Below, in pieces: positions 20,265 through 29,296 of a stretch of DNA of 64,000 nucleotides; position 1 is the first letter of the stretch; each line of letters opens with the position of its first letter. The DNA is taken from positions 2,542,001-2,606,000 of the forward strand of contig NZ_CP011494.1 in the NCBI RefSeq assembly GCF_001043175.1. Reading direction: 5' to 3'. The notes under the pieces were generated by a model. That model searched no databases. It saw nothing but the letters and a program-made list of their open reading frames with translations, and was not told the origin of the DNA. The position numbers and the translations under genes are program-made. This DNA comes from Marinobacter psychrophilus (GTDB lineage Bacteria; Pseudomonadota; Gammaproteobacteria; Pseudomonadales; Oleiphilaceae).

Positions 20265-21014
20265 ATGCCAAATCGTGTCGCCATTGTGACGGGTGCAATC
20301 GGAGCCCTGGGCACTGCAATGTGCAAACAGCTAACCGATCAGGATCGTACCGTGATCGCCACTCACCGCCCAGGCGACGAGCCACGCAAAAAAGCTGAAC
20401 AGTGGCAAAAAATTATGGCCGAAGCAGGCTACACCGTTAACATTATGCCGGTGGACGTTGCCGACTATGACAGCTGCAAAGTCTTTATGGAAAGCGTGGA
20501 AAAAGAGTTTGGCCCGGTCGATGTACTGGTCAATAATGCCGGCATCACCAACGATGCACCGCTAAAAAGAATGGGGGCAGATCAGTGGACCCAAGTCATC
20601 AACGTTAACCTGAACTCCATGTTTAACATGTGCCGCCACGCGTTCGAGGGCATGTGCAACCGTGGCTTTGGCCGCATTGTCAACATCTCCTCTATCAACG
20701 GTGGCAAAGGCCAGTTTGGGCAGAGCAACTACGCTGCTGCCAAGGCCGGCGTTTACGGCTTCACCAAATCGATCGCACTGGAAGGCGCACGTAAAGGCGT
20801 GACCGTAAACTCGATTTCACCGGGCTATATCGATTCCCCGATGGTGCGCGCAGTGCCTGACAAAGTGCTGGAAAGTATTGTTGCGGACATTCCGGTAGGC
20901 CGCCTTGGGCAGCCAGACGACATCGCCCGCGCAGTGGCCTTTTTGACCGCCGACGACGCTGGCTTTGTCACTGGCGCAGACCTGGTGGTCAACGGCGGCC
21001 AGTTCATGGGCTAA
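20265..21014 (+). CDS. phaB: Acetoacetyl-CoA reductase-like SDR (PhaB type)
   Basis: This 249-residue short-chain dehydrogenase has the nucleotide-binding VTGAIGALGTAM near residue 8, NNAGIT, catalytic Ser in NISSINGGKGQFGQ, and Y-x3-K in NYAAAKAG. NGGKGQFGQSNYAAAKAG is much closer to PhaB than to FabG, suggesting NADPH reduction of acetoacetyl-CoA to (R)-3-hydroxybutyryl-CoA. AAGGGAGAG precedes the ATG. The 252-bp gap to the MaoC gene must hold two divergent promoters; none was clear enough to mark. Confidence 0.85.
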   Translation: MPNRVAIVTGAIGALGTAMCKQLTDQDRTVIATHRPGDEPRKKAEQWQKIMAEAGYTVNIMPVDVADYDSCKVFMESVEKEFGPVDVLVNNAGITNDAPLKRMGADQWTQVINVNLNSMFNMCRHAFEGMCNRGFGRIVNISSINGGKGQFGQSNYAAAKAGVYGFTKSIALEGARKGVTVNSISPGYIDSPMVRAVPDKVLESIVADIPVGRLGQPDDIARAVAFLTADDAGFVTGADLVVNGGQFMG

Positions 21015-21040
21015 CGCCAAACCCTGAAAAACCTAAAGTG

Positions 21041-21076
21041 AAAAAAAGCCGGAGTGAATGAACTCCGGCTTTTTTA
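21041..21076. terminator. Bidirectional terminator after the PhaB-like gene
   Basis: AAAAAAAGCCGGAGT, short loop, then ACTCCGGCTTTTTT. It serves the phaB-like gene and the convergent lipoprotein gene. Confidence 0.92.
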
Positions 21077-21114
21077 ATGACTAGATTATAAAAGTGCATC
21101 CAGCTGGCGGTCGA

Positions 21115-22077
21115 TCATGATTCCGGCAATGCCATTACGTCCGGCTCGCGATAGGTGTTCAGTCGCTTGCGCCAGCCGGGCAACCACTGCTCACGTTCGC
21201 GCGCCTGAGTTGCCAGCTCAGCGCGGCGGGTTAACACTTTATCGGCCGCTTCGCGGAACTGTTGCAACACCGAATCGGCAGATTGCTCCGGCATAGTTTG
21301 AAGAACTTGCAGCAAGCCCCAGCCCTCACCTTGATAACGCTCAGACACTGCTAACCCTTCGCCCTTAAAGTTCACATAATCCACCAACGCATAAACTCCG
21401 CCCGGTGTTTGGCTCAGCTGCGCCAGGTTATTGCTTACCGCAAGCTGCCGGGCCAATGGTGCCGCCTCAACAACGGTCTTCATGGATGCTTGCGCACGGC
21501 GAAATATAAACTCGGTCTGAACACCCTGAGTGCCCGCCAAAAACTCTCGCAGTTCTGCGACCTGGGGTGAATTCTCCACCGCATCAAAGGCAGCCTGGTC
21601 TGCCCAAGGTGCATCAAACGGCTTTAGGCCCCGCAGCCAGTCCGGAATGGACCGCTGGCGCTGGGCCATGTAATCGATCAGTGTGGGAAAACTCTCGACA
21701 AATCCAGCTTCAACGTCTTTTGGGTACCAGATAAAATGGCCGATACCAAGTGACGGAAACGCCTCGCCGTCGTTCCAGTGCACCAGGCAGGGGAACTGTC
21801 CTGCACATTCGTTTTGGAAAATCTGCTGACCAATCCAATCAAGCTGCGCGGGCTTCAACACCAGAGAAATGTCGCTAACGCCCCCGCCGTCTGTCTGCGG
21901 CTGATTCGCACTCAGGGTCTCGGGCGCTGGATTTGCGCTCTGCCCGACCAGCCCGATATCAGTGTATTTTCCGCAGCCATAGAGCAGTGCCGCCAGAGCA
22001 CCCACCAGCATCAAGGCTAAAGGTGCAGACGCTCGACTGCGAACCGTGTACCACCTGCGAAGACTATTTTGGCCCAA
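21115..22077 (-). CDS. Predicted lipoprotein of unknown function with a lysozyme-like GIGH motif
   Basis: This 320-residue protein has a basic N terminus, a hydrophobic stretch (residues 18-33) and lipobox L-Y-G-C at 32-35, so it is probably a lipoprotein, although Tyr at -2 is unusual. The most distinctive part is NE90-C91 ... C97 ... WNDGEAFPSLGIGHFIWYP (102-119). E90 and the GIGH step recall GH24-type lysozymes, but the spacing differs and I cannot assign an activity. The start is TTG, 3 nt after the yghU-type stop, so translation may be coupled; no better start is in frame before the signal peptide. I do not recognise a named family. Confidence 0.75.
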   Translation of the reverse strand: MGQNSLRRWYTVRSRASAPLALMLVGALAALLYGCGKYTDIGLVGQSANPAPETLSANQPQTDGGGVSDISLVLKPAQLDWIGQQIFQNECAGQFPCLVHWNDGEAFPSLGIGHFIWYPKDVEAGFVESFPTLIDYMAQRQRSIPDWLRGLKPFDAPWADQAAFDAVENSPQVAELREFLAGTQGVQTEFIFRRAQASMKTVVEAAPLARQLAVSNNLAQLSQTPGGVYALVDYVNFKGEGLAVSERYQGEGWGLLQVLQTMPEQSADSVLQQFREAADKVLTRRAELATQAREREQWLPGWRKRLNTYREPDVMALPES

Positions 22078-22080
22078 CGT

Positions 22081-22959
22081 TCAGGCGCCCCCGCCAGGGT
22101 TTGTTTTGTCTTCTGTGCGCAGTTCGAAATCGCTGGCGTGGTGGCGCTCGCGGAGCTGTTTGTGAGGCTCGCCGGTGACTTTATTCACCATACGGCCACG
22201 CTGTACCGCCGGGCGCTTTGCCACTTCTGCGGCCCAGCGCAGCACGTGGATATAGCTTTGCGCGTCCAGAAATTCTGCTGCTTCGTAAACCAGATTGTTT
22301 ACCAGTGCTCCGTACCAGGGCCAAATCGCAATGTCTGCGATGGTGTAGGTGTCACCCGCGATGTAGCGATTGTGCGCCAGCTGCTTATCCAGCACATCCA
22401 GTTGGCGCTTTACTTCCATCGCGTAGCGGTCAATCGGGTACTCGTATTTTTCGGGTGCGTAGGCGTAGAAGTGGCCGAAACCTCCGCCCAACATCGGCGT
22501 ACTGGCCATCTGCCAAAATAGCCAGTTCAGGGTTTCGGTGCGGCCAGCGGCGTCTTCAGGCAACAGTGCGCCAAATTTTTCGGCCAAGTACAACAGCATG
22601 GAGCCTGACTCAAACAGCCGCTGCGGCGGTTGCGCAGAGTGGTCCAGCAGCGCCGGAATTTTGGAGTTTGGATTTATCTCGACAAAACCACTGCCAAACT
22701 GATCACCCTCGCCAATGTTGATCAGCCAGGCGTCGTATTCGGCATCCACAAAACCCAGTTCCAGCAGTTCCTCCAGCATCACGGTTACTTTTACGCCGTT
22801 GGGCGTCGCCAGTGAATACAGTTGGAACGGATGTTTGCCTATCGGCAGCGTCTTATCGTGGGTAGCACCGGCAACCGGCCTGTTAATGTTGGCGAAAGCA
22901 CCGCCGTTGGCTTTATCCCAAGTCCATACCTTTGGCGGTGTGTAAATGTTGTCTGACAT
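22081..22959 (-). CDS. yghU: YghU-type glutathione transferase (disulfide-bond oxidoreductase)
   Basis: This 292-residue protein has the long N-terminal extension typical of YghU (TPPKVWTWDKANGGAFANINRP), then a thioredoxin-fold domain (PFQLYSLATPNGVKVTVMLEE, residues about 43-63) with INPNSKIPALLD and FESGSMLLYLAEK for glutathione binding. A helical GST-C domain with YTIADIAIWPWYG follows. E. coli YghU binds two glutathiones and reduces disulfides and peroxides. Here it precedes the lipoprotein gene by 3 nt. Confidence 0.9.
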   Translation of the reverse strand: MSDNIYTPPKVWTWDKANGGAFANINRPVAGATHDKTLPIGKHPFQLYSLATPNGVKVTVMLEELLELGFVDAEYDAWLINIGEGDQFGSGFVEINPNSKIPALLDHSAQPPQRLFESGSMLLYLAEKFGALLPEDAAGRTETLNWLFWQMASTPMLGGGFGHFYAYAPEKYEYPIDRYAMEVKRQLDVLDKQLAHNRYIAGDTYTIADIAIWPWYGALVNNLVYEAAEFLDAQSYIHVLRWAAEVAKRPAVQRGRMVNKVTGEPHKQLRERHHASDFELRTEDKTNPGGGA

Positions 22960-23036
22960 TATTTACCCTCCGAATTGCAAAGTGAATGTGTGGAGCTGGC
23001 CGACGCAATCGGCAGCCATAAAACCTTAAGAGAACC

Positions 23037-23807
23037 TTACTGCTCCACAAACGCCCGCTCGACAACGTAATGCCCCATATCTCCCCCACGAGCTTCTTTG
23101 AAGCCCATACTGTTGAGTATGGCGCAGGTGTCTTTGAGCATACTGGGGCTGCCGCAAATCATGAAGCGATCATTCTCGACATTAAGCTCTGACAAGCCCA
23201 AATCCTGGGTGATTTTGCCGCTTTCCATAGCGTGTGTCAGCCGCCCGGTGTGGCGAAAAGGTTCGCGGGTTACCGTCGGGTAATACATCAGTTTGCCTTC
23301 CACCATTTCACCAAAGAACTCGTTCTGTGGCAGGGCTTCGATTTCATGCTGGTATGCCAATTCGGTAACGTAGCGAACACCGTGAGTTACAATCACTTTA
23401 TCAAAAGCTTCGTACACGTCCGGATCTTTTACGATGCTCATAAAGGGTGCAAGACCGGTGCCGGTGGCAATCAACCACAGATTTTTTCCTGGCAGCAGGT
23501 TATCTAGAATTAGCGTACCGGTAGGCTTACGACTAATAAGAATTTCATCGCCTACTTTTATTTTCTGTAGTCTGGACGTTAGCGGGCCGTCTTGCACTTT
23601 GATGGAGAAAAACTCGAGCTCTTCTTCATAATTTGCGCTGGCGATACTGTAGGCGCGCATCAGCGGTTTTCCTTCCGTTTCCAGCCCAATCATCACAAAA
23701 TGGCCGTTCTTAAAACGGAAGCTGGGATCGCGACTGGTTTTGAAGCTGAACAGAGTATCGTTCCAATGATGCACACTGGTGACGGTTTCTTTAATCAAAT
23801 TGCTCAT
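23037..23807 (-). CDS. fpr: Ferredoxin/flavodoxin-NADP+ reductase
   Basis: This 256-residue FNR of the bacterial Fpr type has FAD-binding RAYSIAS (near residue 50), NADP-binding IATGTGLAPFMSI and VTHGVR, and MICGSPSML. It ends in a short tail (VVERAFVEQ) like Pseudomonas FprA. It shuttles electrons between NADPH and flavodoxin or ferredoxin and takes part in oxidative-stress and iron metabolism. The start at 23807 is chosen because GAGGGTGAA lies just upstream; a Met six codons earlier lacks one. Confidence 0.93.
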   Translation of the reverse strand: MSNLIKETVTSVHHWNDTLFSFKTSRDPSFRFKNGHFVMIGLETEGKPLMRAYSIASANYEEELEFFSIKVQDGPLTSRLQKIKVGDEILISRKPTGTLILDNLLPGKNLWLIATGTGLAPFMSIVKDPDVYEAFDKVIVTHGVRYVTELAYQHEIEALPQNEFFGEMVEGKLMYYPTVTREPFRHTGRLTHAMESGKITQDLGLSELNVENDRFMICGSPSMLKDTCAILNSMGFKEARGGDMGHYVVERAFVEQ

Positions 23808-23864
23808 TTCACCCTCTTGTGTCAATTCGAGTTAGATAGGAATAGCGTGTTTGTTAGCGAGCGG

Positions 23865-24566
23865 CTACCTCAGCGGACCGCTGTGAAAACGAAACTCAGA
23901 ATCTGGCTGTTCAATCAACTCTTGTTCGATGGCCAAAAATACCGCAACTCTGTCGTCAACCGCGCCGCCATTGGCCTGTTCGGCCAAAGCCAGGTAATCG
24001 CGATAGTGGCGGGCTTCAGATTTCAGAAGTCCGTTATAAAAATTTGAAAGCTCGATATCAAGATACGGTGCAAGGGTCGCAAAGCGCTCACAGGAACGTG
24101 CTTCAATGATGGCGCCTATCACCAGCAAATCGACCAGACGCCCAGGGTCACTGGTGCGCACTGCGGTTCGCAGACCTGCGGCATAACGCGCAGGGGTTAA
24201 ATGACGATAGCTAACTCCGCGCGCCGTCATCAGAGCCAGAACCTGCTCAAAGTGCCTTAACTCTTCCCGTGCCAATCGCGACATTTTGTGCAGCAGATCG
24301 GCGTTATCCACATAACGGTACATCAGGCTGAGCGCTGTGGAAGCTGCTTTTTTCTCGCAGTGGGCGTGGTCAATCAGCAACAAGTCCTGATTCGCCAAAG
24401 CATTATCAATCCAGGCCTGAGGCGTCCGACACAACAAAAAGTCGTTAATACTATCATGAGCACCCCTGTGGATACGTTCGTTAGTGCTGTCGATATTAGT
24501 CTCGATAGTACTATCGATATTGCTGTCCATAGTGCTGTAAATAGTGCTCTGCAGGGCGTCGTTCAT
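23865..24566 (-). CDS. miaE: tRNA-(ms2io6A)-hydroxylase MiaE, with a repetitive N terminus
   Basis: This 233-residue diiron hydroxylase of the ferritin-like fold hydroxylates the isopentenyl group of ms2i6A37 in tRNA. Likely metal ligands sit in AHCEKKAAS, REELRHFEQV, IIEARSCERFA and KSEARHYRDY. The family normally starts near DFLLCRTPQAWID (residue 42 here). The first 30 or so residues are six degenerate tetrapeptides of pattern S-T/N-I-D/E encoded by a 12-bp tandem repeat, so the true N terminus is uncertain. The gene is divergent from acnB. Confidence 0.9.
   Translation of the reverse strand: MNDALQSTIYSTMDSNIDSTIETNIDSTNERIHRGAHDSINDFLLCRTPQAWIDNALANQDLLLIDHAHCEKKAASTALSLMYRYVDNADLLHKMSRLAREELRHFEQVLALMTARGVSYRHLTPARYAAGLRTAVRTSDPGRLVDLLVIGAIIEARSCERFATLAPYLDIELSNFYNGLLKSEARHYRDYLALAEQANGGAVDDRVAVFLAIEQELIEQPDSEFRFHSGPLR
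24477..24548 (-). repeat. 12-bp tandem repeat in the miaE 5' end
   Basis: Six degenerate units on the minus strand follow the pattern AGC-ACT-ATC-GAC and encode STIY, STMD, SNID, STIE, TNID and STNE. All indels implied are multiples of 12, keeping the frame. Confidence 0.85.
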
Positions 24567-24762
24567 GGCATCCCGAATATTGGATTAAAATTGATGCATC
24601 AGTATAGCGCAGCTGACAATTCTCTCCGACCTCTGTTCAATTTAACTTTATAAGGGCTTTCCTATACACTGCAACGCCAGTTTAAAGCCTTTTTACCATA
24701 ACATTTCCGCCAGGCGCCTTGCGCCAACCAAGCGGAATACTTCAACCGATGAGGGTCAAACC

Positions 24763-27366
24763 GTGTTAGAAGCCTACCGTGAACACGTTGCCGAGCGTGC
24801 AGCTCTGGGTATTCCACCCAAGCCTCTGAACGCCGAACAAACCGCCGCACTGGTGGAACTGCTGAAAAAGCCGTCCGCCCCTGAAAACGAAGACGAAAAC
24901 GTACTGATTGACCTGTTGGAAAACCGTGTTCCGCCCGGGGTGGATGAAGCCGCCTATGTAAAAGCCGCGTTCCTGACCGCCCTTGTGAAAGGCGAAGCCA
25001 ATTCCCCAGCGATTAACAACGGCAAAGCAATTCAGTTGCTTGGAATGATGCAGGGCGGCTATAACATTACCACCCTGGTAGACCTGTTAGACGATCCCGA
25101 ACTGGCCGAACCCGCCGGCATTCAGCTCAAACACACTCTGTTGATGTTCGACGCTTTCAACGACGTGAAAGTAAAAATGGACGCTGGCAACGCCGTCGCC
25201 AAAGACGTGATTGAATCGTGGGCTAACGCTGAATGGTTCACCAAGCGTAACAAAGTTGCCGACAGCATCAAAATGGTGGTGTTTAAAGTCACCGGCGAGA
25301 CCAACACCGACGACCTGTCACCAGCACCCGATGCCTGGTCACGTCCTGACATTCCGTTGCATTCCCGCGCTGCTTATAAAATGACCCGCGATGGCCTGAG
25401 CCCCGAAGAACACGGTGTTACCGGCCCCATGAGCCAGATTGCCGACATCAGCGCCAAAGGCCTGCCCGTTGCTTTCGTAGGCGACGTTGTAGGTACCGGC
25501 TCTTCCCGTAAATCCGCCACCAACTCGGTGCTGTGGTTCTTCGGTGACGACATCCCAGGCGTGCCGAACAAGCGCGGCGGCGGTGTGTGTATCGGCAACA
25601 AAGTTGCCCCTATCTTCTTCAACACCATGGAAGACGCTGGCGCGCTGGTATTCGAAGCGCCGGTTGACGACATGAACATGGGCGACGTAATTGATATCCG
25701 CCCGTACGAAGGCAAAATTCTGAACGAAAACGGCGATGTAATCGCTGAATTCGGTTTCAAGTCTGACGTGATTCTGGACGAAGTTCAGGCTGGCGGCCGT
25801 ATTCCGCTGATCATCGGCCGCGGCCTGACCACCAAGGCCCGTGAAACACTGGGCCTGGGCGCTACCGACATCTTCCGCCTGCCAGACGACCCTGAAGTTG
25901 GCACCAAGGGTTTCACCCTCGCGCAAAAAATGGTCGGCAAAGCCTGCGGACTGGAAGAAGGCCAAGGCGTTCGCCCCGGCACCTACTGCGAGCCGAAAAT
26001 GACCACCGTGGGTTCCCAAGACACCACCGGCCCGATGACCCGTGACGAATTGAAAGATCTGGCGTGCCTGGGCTTCCAGGCCGACCTGGTCATGCAGTCA
26101 TTCTGCCACACAGCCGCTTACCCCAAGCCGATTGACGTGGAAATGCAGCACACCATGCCAGACTTCATGCGTACCCGCGGCGGTGTTTCTCTGCGCCCGG
26201 GCGACGGCATCATCCACTCGTGGCTGAACCGCATGCTGCTGCCCGACACTGTAGGCACCGGTGGTGATTCCCACACCCGTTTTCCTATGGGCATTTCCTT
26301 CCCGGCCGGTTCTGGCTTGGTCGCGTTTGCCGCTGCCACCGGCGTTATGCCGCTGGACATGCCGGAATCAATACTGGTGCGTTTCAAAGGCGAACTGCAG
26401 CCCGGCATTACCCTGCGTGACCTGGTGCACGCCATTCCCCTTTATGGCATCAAGCAAGGCATGCTGACCGTAGAGAAGAAAGGCAAGATCAACGAATTCT
26501 CTGGCCGCGTGCTGGAAATCGAGGGTCTAGAGCACCTGACTGCAGAGCAGGCGTTCGAGCTGTCTGACGCGTCTGCCGAGCGCTCCGCTGCTGGCTGCAC
26601 CATCAACTTGTCAGAAGAGTCGGTGGCCGAGTATCTGCGTTCCAACATCACCATGCTGCGCTGGATGATTGCCGAAGGTTATGGCGACGCGCGAACTCTG
26701 GAGCGTCGTGCCCAGGGTATGGAAGCCTGGCTGGCCAAGCCTGGCCTGATGCGCGCCGATTCCGACGCCGAGTACGCTCACATCATCGAAATTGATCTGG
26801 CCGATATCAAAGAGCCGATCGTGTGCTGCCCGAACGATCCGGACGACGCCCGCATTCTGTCCGATGTCGCCGGCGACAAGGTCGACGAAGTGTTCATCGG
26901 TTCGTGCATGACCAACATCGGTCACTTCCGCGCCGCCGGCAAACTGCTGGAGCAGAACAAAGAACCCCTGAAAGTCCGCCTCTGGATGTCTCCGCCCACC
27001 AAGATGGACGAGTCCCAGCTGATGGAAGAAGGCTACTTCAAAATCTACGGCGACGCCGGTGTGCGTACCGAGATGCCGGGCTGTTCGCTGTGCATGGGTA
27101 ACCAGGCGCGGGTAGGCGCTGGCACCACCGTATTGTCTACTTCCACCCGTAACTTCCCCAACCGTTTGGGCGATGGTGCAAACGTGTACCTGACTTCAGC
27201 GGAACTGGCGTCAGTAGGTGCGATTCTGGGCAAACTGCCAACACCGGCAGAGTACATGGAGTACGCCAAAAACCTGAACAGTATGTCGAAAGAGATCTAC
27301 AACTACCTGAGCTTTGACAAGATGGACAACTACACCAGCAAAGCTGCAGAAGCCGATATCGCTTAA
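24763..27366 (+). CDS. acnB: Aconitate hydratase B
   Basis: This 867-residue AcnB converts citrate to isocitrate in the TCA cycle and can act as an mRNA-binding regulator when the cluster is lost. The N-terminal HEAT-like domain starts MLEAYREHVAERAALG. Cluster cysteines are in FIGSCMTN and MPGCSLCMGNQ, and GTGSSRKSATNSV and GTGGDSHTRFPMG are active-site loops. The start is GTG at 24763, supported by alignment to the E. coli N terminus. TATACA at 24663 with TTTAAC 16 bp upstream is a possible weak promoter in the 196-bp gap. Confidence 0.97.
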   Translation: MLEAYREHVAERAALGIPPKPLNAEQTAALVELLKKPSAPENEDENVLIDLLENRVPPGVDEAAYVKAAFLTALVKGEANSPAINNGKAIQLLGMMQGGYNITTLVDLLDDPELAEPAGIQLKHTLLMFDAFNDVKVKMDAGNAVAKDVIESWANAEWFTKRNKVADSIKMVVFKVTGETNTDDLSPAPDAWSRPDIPLHSRAAYKMTRDGLSPEEHGVTGPMSQIADISAKGLPVAFVGDVVGTGSSRKSATNSVLWFFGDDIPGVPNKRGGGVCIGNKVAPIFFNTMEDAGALVFEAPVDDMNMGDVIDIRPYEGKILNENGDVIAEFGFKSDVILDEVQAGGRIPLIIGRGLTTKARETLGLGATDIFRLPDDPEVGTKGFTLAQKMVGKACGLEEGQGVRPGTYCEPKMTTVGSQDTTGPMTRDELKDLACLGFQADLVMQSFCHTAAYPKPIDVEMQHTMPDFMRTRGGVSLRPGDGIIHSWLNRMLLPDTVGTGGDSHTRFPMGISFPAGSGLVAFAAATGVMPLDMPESILVRFKGELQPGITLRDLVHAIPLYGIKQGMLTVEKKGKINEFSGRVLEIEGLEHLTAEQAFELSDASAERSAAGCTINLSEESVAEYLRSNITMLRWMIAEGYGDARTLERRAQGMEAWLAKPGLMRADSDAEYAHIIEIDLADIKEPIVCCPNDPDDARILSDVAGDKVDEVFIGSCMTNIGHFRAAGKLLEQNKEPLKVRLWMSPPTKMDESQLMEEGYFKIYGDAGVRTEMPGCSLCMGNQARVGAGTTVLSTSTRNFPNRLGDGANVYLTSAELASVGAILGKLPTPAEYMEYAKNLNSMSKEIYNYLSFDKMDNYTSKAAEADIA

Positions 27367-27415
27367 GCCTTTGTAAGGAACAAACCGGGTATCAAGCCGG
27401 AGACCAAGCCAAACA

Positions 27416-27440
27416 GGGGACAGATTTGAAATCTGTCCCC
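27416..27440. repeat. Dispersed palindrome copy 4 (perfect)
   Basis: GGGGACAGATTT, central G, and the exact reverse complement: a perfect 25-bp palindrome 50 bp past the acnB stop. It is the best copy in the window and serves as the consensus here. Confidence 0.9.
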
Positions 27441-27449
27441 TATTCTGGG

Positions 27450-27477
27450 AACGCCAGCCTGAGAGCTGGCGTTTTTT
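27450..27477 (+). terminator. acnB terminator
   Basis: ACGCCAGC, TGAGA-containing loop, GCTGGCGTTTTTT. It follows palindrome copy 4 by 9 bp. Confidence 0.92.
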
Positions 27478-27488
27478 ATGCCCAAACA

Positions 27489-27521
27489 CAAAAAAAAGAG
27501 GCTCCCGAAGGAGCCCCTTTT
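27489..27521 (-). terminator. putP terminator
   Basis: On the minus strand AAAGGGGCTCC, loop TTCG, GGAGCCTCTTT, then a T-run; one mismatch in the stem. The UUCG loop is especially stable. Confidence 0.85.
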
Positions 27522-27531
27522 ATCACCAATC

Positions 27532-27555
27532 GGGGACAGATTTGAAATCAGCCCC
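27532..27555. repeat. Dispersed palindrome copy 5
   Basis: GGGGACAGATTT, G, then AAATCAGCCCC: one base missing in the right arm. It lies 13 bp past the putP stop, mirroring copy 4 on the other side of the two terminators. Confidence 0.8.
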
Positions 27556-27568
27556 TGATCCTCTTCGT

Positions 27569-29059
27569 TTACCGCTCGATGTGCTGATATTCACCGGTAT
27601 CAGCCGTCATGCTACTAACAGCCATGATCGCAATCCAGGAAGCGACAAAGCCAGGAATGATCGCGTAAACACCCGGACCACCCATGAACTCACCGCCCCA
27701 GCCCAGTGAAATCCAGACCATAACAGTAACCGCACCCACAACCAGACCAGCAATGGCACCGGTACCGTTAGTGCGCGGCCACATCAGCGACAGCAGAATC
27801 AGCGGGCCGAACGCTGCACCAAAGCCTGCCCAGGCGTTACTGACCAGTCCCAAAACCTGAGAGTCGGGATCAGATGCAATAAACGCAGCAATCAGTCCAA
27901 CCAGAACCACACAAACACGACCAATGTTCACACACTCGCGATCAGTTGCTTCTTTGCGCAGGAACAGGCGATAGAAGTCTTCAGTCAAAGAAGACGAGGA
28001 CACCAGAAGCTGGCTGGAAATGGTGCTCATAACCGCAGCCAACAGCGCAGCATAAAGGAAACCCGTAATCAGCGGGTGGAACAGCAGGTCAGACAAGATG
28101 ATAAAGAGCGTTTCCGGATCATCGATCTCTATACCATTGCGCACGGCATAAGCCCGGCCAAAGACACCCAGAGAAATGGCACCAATCAGCGAAATAGCCA
28201 TCCAGCCCATACCAATGTTACGGGCAATCGGAACATCTTTAAGGGTACGAATAGCCATAAAGCGCACGATGATATGAGGCTGACCAAAATAACCCAAGCC
28301 CCAGGTAACCGCAGAAAGCCATCCAACAAAGGTCAGCCCTTCTGTCCAGGACAAGAGCGTGGGGTCGATTTCATTCAAGGTCTGAGCCGCTTGCGTATAA
28401 CCGCCACCGCCTTCACCAAAGAGCACAACCGCCGGCATAAGAACCAGCGCCAGCATCATGATGACGCCCTGAACAAAGTCAGTCATGCTCACTGCCAGGA
28501 ATCCACCGATAACCGTGTACACCAGCACCACGCCCAGTGTAATGATAATACCCACGGCGTAGTCGTTCAGGCCACCGAAGTTGAAAATGCCGGAAAACGC
28601 ACTTTCGAACAGCTTACCGCCAGCAACCAGGCCAGACGCGGTGTAAACGGCGAAGAAGATAACGATGACGATTGCCGACACCGTGCGCAATGACAGCGCC
28701 TGAGTCGGGAACCGATTTGCCAGAAAGGATGGAATGGTAATGGCATTACCATAATGAACCGTTTGTTCGCGCAATCGGGGCGCAACAAGCGTCCAGTTTA
28801 CGAACGCGCCCACAAACAGGCCAATACCGATCCAGGCTGAGGCCAAACCAGATACGTACAACGCACCCGGAAGACCCAGAAGTAACCATCCGCTCATGTC
28901 CGAAGCGCCAGCCGAAAGGGCCGCCACCTTTGGACTGAGCGATCGCCCGCCCAACATGTAATCTTCGGATGAGGACGTAGATGTGCGCATCGCATAAATG
29001 CCGATAGCAATCATGAGCGCAAAATAACCAATTAGACTGATCCAAACGCCAATAGCCAT
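27569..29059 (-). CDS. putP: Sodium/proline symporter
   Basis: This 496-residue SSS-family transporter has about 13 membrane segments. MLGGRSLSPKVAALSAGASDMSGWLLLGLPGA is spread over residues about 35-70, and S/T residues lie near the Na+ site (SQLLVSSSSLTEDFY). It imports proline with Na+ for use as carbon, nitrogen or osmolyte. The start at 29059 (MAIGVW) has a strong GGAGGAG; a Met six codons upstream lacks one. It is downstream of putA on the same strand, with a 237-bp gap that probably holds its own promoter. Confidence 0.95.
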   Translation of the reverse strand: MAIGVWISLIGYFALMIAIGIYAMRTSTSSSEDYMLGGRSLSPKVAALSAGASDMSGWLLLGLPGALYVSGLASAWIGIGLFVGAFVNWTLVAPRLREQTVHYGNAITIPSFLANRFPTQALSLRTVSAIVIVIFFAVYTASGLVAGGKLFESAFSGIFNFGGLNDYAVGIIITLGVVLVYTVIGGFLAVSMTDFVQGVIMMLALVLMPAVVLFGEGGGGYTQAAQTLNEIDPTLLSWTEGLTFVGWLSAVTWGLGYFGQPHIIVRFMAIRTLKDVPIARNIGMGWMAISLIGAISLGVFGRAYAVRNGIEIDDPETLFIILSDLLFHPLITGFLYAALLAAVMSTISSQLLVSSSSLTEDFYRLFLRKEATDRECVNIGRVCVVLVGLIAAFIASDPDSQVLGLVSNAWAGFGAAFGPLILLSLMWPRTNGTGAIAGLVVGAVTVMVWISLGWGGEFMGGPGVYAIIPGFVASWIAIMAVSSMTADTGEYQHIER

Positions 29060-29296
29060 GAAACTCCTCCAGTTCAAATAGGACGGAATTAACTCCGACC
29101 GTTCGGCGCACTCACCCGGTAAATTCAGATGGTCGCACCGTTTGTTTTTTTACTTTCTTTGTTTTCGCCTGATAAAGCTCGACTACCTACAACGTATGCC
29201 TCGACATCACAACACTTACTGCCTCCCTAGGGTTTTTTTTCATTTTTCCGTTTCGTGCTGTTTCCATTCCCTATTGATTTAAGAGCATCTCACCCC

